This document shows positions 5,673-6,457 of a DNA stretch of 6,457 nucleotides, piece after piece. The notes under the pieces are model-generated. The model was not told where the DNA came from, did not search any database, and was given only the letters and a program-made list of their open reading frames with translations. This DNA is from an uncultured Clostridia bacterium (GTDB lineage Bacteria; Bacillota; Clostridia; Oscillospirales; Ruminococcaceae), in contig CALDJI010000267.1 of the NCBI GenBank assembly GCA_937901805.1, positions 1-6,457 of the forward strand. The letters are read 5' to 3'. The stretch's first letter is position 1, and each line of letters starts with the position of its first letter. The translations under genes and the position numbers were made by a program.

Positions 5673-6347
5673 TTGATAACAAAATATGATGATGTACGGG
5701 ACTTAGTATGGGAAATCCAAAAAAAATATTGGATTAGTGAGTTGCCTGTTGATGTTTTTAAACTTTGCTCTTTTATGGGGCATACGGTAATGTCCTATCG
5801 GAAAGGGGCAGAGATCCTAAAGCTTTTGCGATTGGATGACCGTTGTGCAATTACTGATGGATTTACAACGGTCCTTGATGGGAGATTCCACATTTTTTAC
5901 AACGATAAATTATCTCGTAGACGTAACCGGTTTACAGTCGCACACGAGCTAGGACATATTTGTTGCGGCCACATCACTTTGTCAACAGGTGGCGTTACGG
6001 TAATCAACCGCGAAATCAATCCAGATATCCATGAGGATAATCCTTACGAACTTGCCGCAAATATTTTTGCATCGCGACTTTTAGCGCCCGCTTGTGTGCT
6101 GTGGGGACTGCACATTAGGGATGCAGACACAATATCAAGGATTTGCGACATAAGCATGCCGGCCGCGGAATCGAGAAAAAGGCGGATGGATACTCTCTAT
6201 AAGCGTGAGAAATATTGGCTTGAAACTAAAGGAAAGTCATGCTTTTTGCAATCCCCAGTAGAAAAGCTTATCTATGAAAGATTTGAAAACTATATGTACC
6301 ATGAAAGGTTTAATCTAGTTGATATATACCGCGATGAGGACGAGTAA
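5673..6347 (+). CDS. ImmA/IrrE family metallo-endopeptidase
   Basis: This is a zinc peptidase of the type that, in ICEBs1 and related elements, cleaves the element's own repressor to release excision and transfer genes. The zinc motif HELGH (residues 91-95 from the TTG start) lies in FTVAHELGHICCGH. The probable third ligand is Glu126 in NPYELAANIFASRLLAP, the usual family pattern. The protein has 224 residues and no N-terminal helix-turn-helix domain. No ATG exists near the N-terminus. The TTG at 5673 is chosen because GAGGTGAT (5661-5668), a full match to the 16S rRNA tail, ends just upstream at workable spacing. In-frame GTG codons at 5664 and 5670 lie in or too close to that site. No ImmR-like repressor gene is adjacent within the window, so its substrate is unknown. 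It diverges from the GIY-YIG gene. Confidence 0.88.
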   Translation: MITKYDDVRDLVWEIQKKYWISELPVDVFKLCSFMGHTVMSYRKGAEILKLLRLDDRCAITDGFTTVLDGRFHIFYNDKLSRRRNRFTVAHELGHICCGHITLSTGGVTVINREINPDIHEDNPYELAANIFASRLLAPACVLWGLHIRDADTISRICDISMPAAESRKRRMDTLYKREKYWLETKGKSCFLQSPVEKLIYERFENYMYHERFNLVDIYRDEDE

Positions 6348-6364
6348 ACGACCTTAGTCCTCAT
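6334..6364. other. Inverted repeat at the convergent gene ends
   Basis: ATGAGGAC (6334-6341) and GTCCTCAT (6357-6364) form a perfect 8-bp stem with a 15-nt loop that holds the stop codons of both converging genes. There is no T run on either side, so it is at best a weak shared terminator. Part of the symmetry comes from acidic C-terminal codons in both genes. Confidence 0.35.
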
Positions 6365-6457
6365 TCTCTTCGCGATATTTGCGGGATAGCTTGATTGCCT
6401 TATCCATATCTTCTTTTGGAACCAGATGAGTTTCAATGCCTCTCCCGCGGGAAGCAA
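6354..6457 (-). CDS. Unidentified protein, C-terminal 33 residues, cut by the right edge
   Basis: On the minus strand a frame enters from the right edge and ends at TAA (6354-6356). Its residues read ASRGRGIETHLVPKEDMDKA and then a basic-to-acidic helical tail ending in REENED. The amino-acid composition looks like a real soluble protein. I do not recognise the family from so short a piece. It converges on the metallopeptidase gene, with 6 bp between the two stop codons. Confidence 0.5.
   Translation of the reverse strand, partial: ASRGRGIETHLVPKEDMDKAIKLSRKYREENED

Larger units (their letters stand above)
1880..6457. mobile_element. Integrated prophage-like or ICE-like element inserted in cotJC (one end only)
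   Basis: The element end is defined by the break in cotJC on the left. It carries a large serine recombinase at its very edge, a coiled-coil protein, a GIY-YIG protein, an ImmA/IrrE peptidase and part of another gene. A terminal recombinase with an ImmA homologue is typical of temperate phages and integrative conjugative elements of Bacillota. No phage structural or conjugation genes fall inside the window, so the class stays open. The far boundary and the 5' part of cotJC should be to the right of 6457, on the minus strand. Confidence 0.75.

Noticed and set aside
1..6457. CRISPR array, tRNA or rRNA genes, insertion sequence
   Set aside because: No regularly spaced repeats, no cloverleaf-like sequence with the usual T-loop bases, and no transposase frame with terminal inverted repeats were seen. 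The insertion is not in a tRNA gene.

Overview
The window looks like chromosomal DNA of a spore-forming member of the Clostridia (Bacillota). The basis is Bacillota-type strong Shine-Dalgarno sites, low-to-moderate GC content, and the 3' part of a spore-coat manganese-catalase gene of the cotJC type. Species cannot be read from the sequence.

Left part (1 to about 1880, host backbone). On the minus strand lie the N-terminal part of an AI-2E family permease running off the left edge, with a clear promoter, then an unrecognised 106-residue protein with a good ribosome binding site, then the 3' part of cotJC with its own intrinsic terminator. cotJC is cut: its frame is intact from about 1879 downward, but directly upstream it meets an in-frame stop and foreign sequence.

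Right part (about 1880 to the right edge, integrated element). A 523-residue large serine recombinase ends about 17 bp from the cotJC fragment, in the same orientation as cotJC. Upstream of it on the same strand are a 97-residue coiled-coil protein and a 507-residue protein with an N-terminal zinc ribbon, long coiled coils and a C-terminal T5orf172-type GIY-YIG domain. Diverging from these is an ImmA/IrrE-type metallopeptidase on the plus strand. Convergent to that is the C-terminus of an unidentified gene cut by the right edge. This is one end of a prophage-like or ICE-like element. The other end, with the 5' part of cotJC, should lie beyond 6457.

The 238-bp divergent spacer (5426-5663) is the most structured non-coding stretch. 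It carries two plus-strand promoter modules that share a 10-bp direct repeat exactly 120 bp apart. The first drives a predicted 75-nt RNA ending in a strong terminator, and the second probably drives the peptidase gene.

The main biological inference is a sporulation-gene-interrupting element, analogous to skin in sigK, whose recombinase may excise it and restore cotJC in the mother cell. The insertion is directly visible; developmental excision is inferred.
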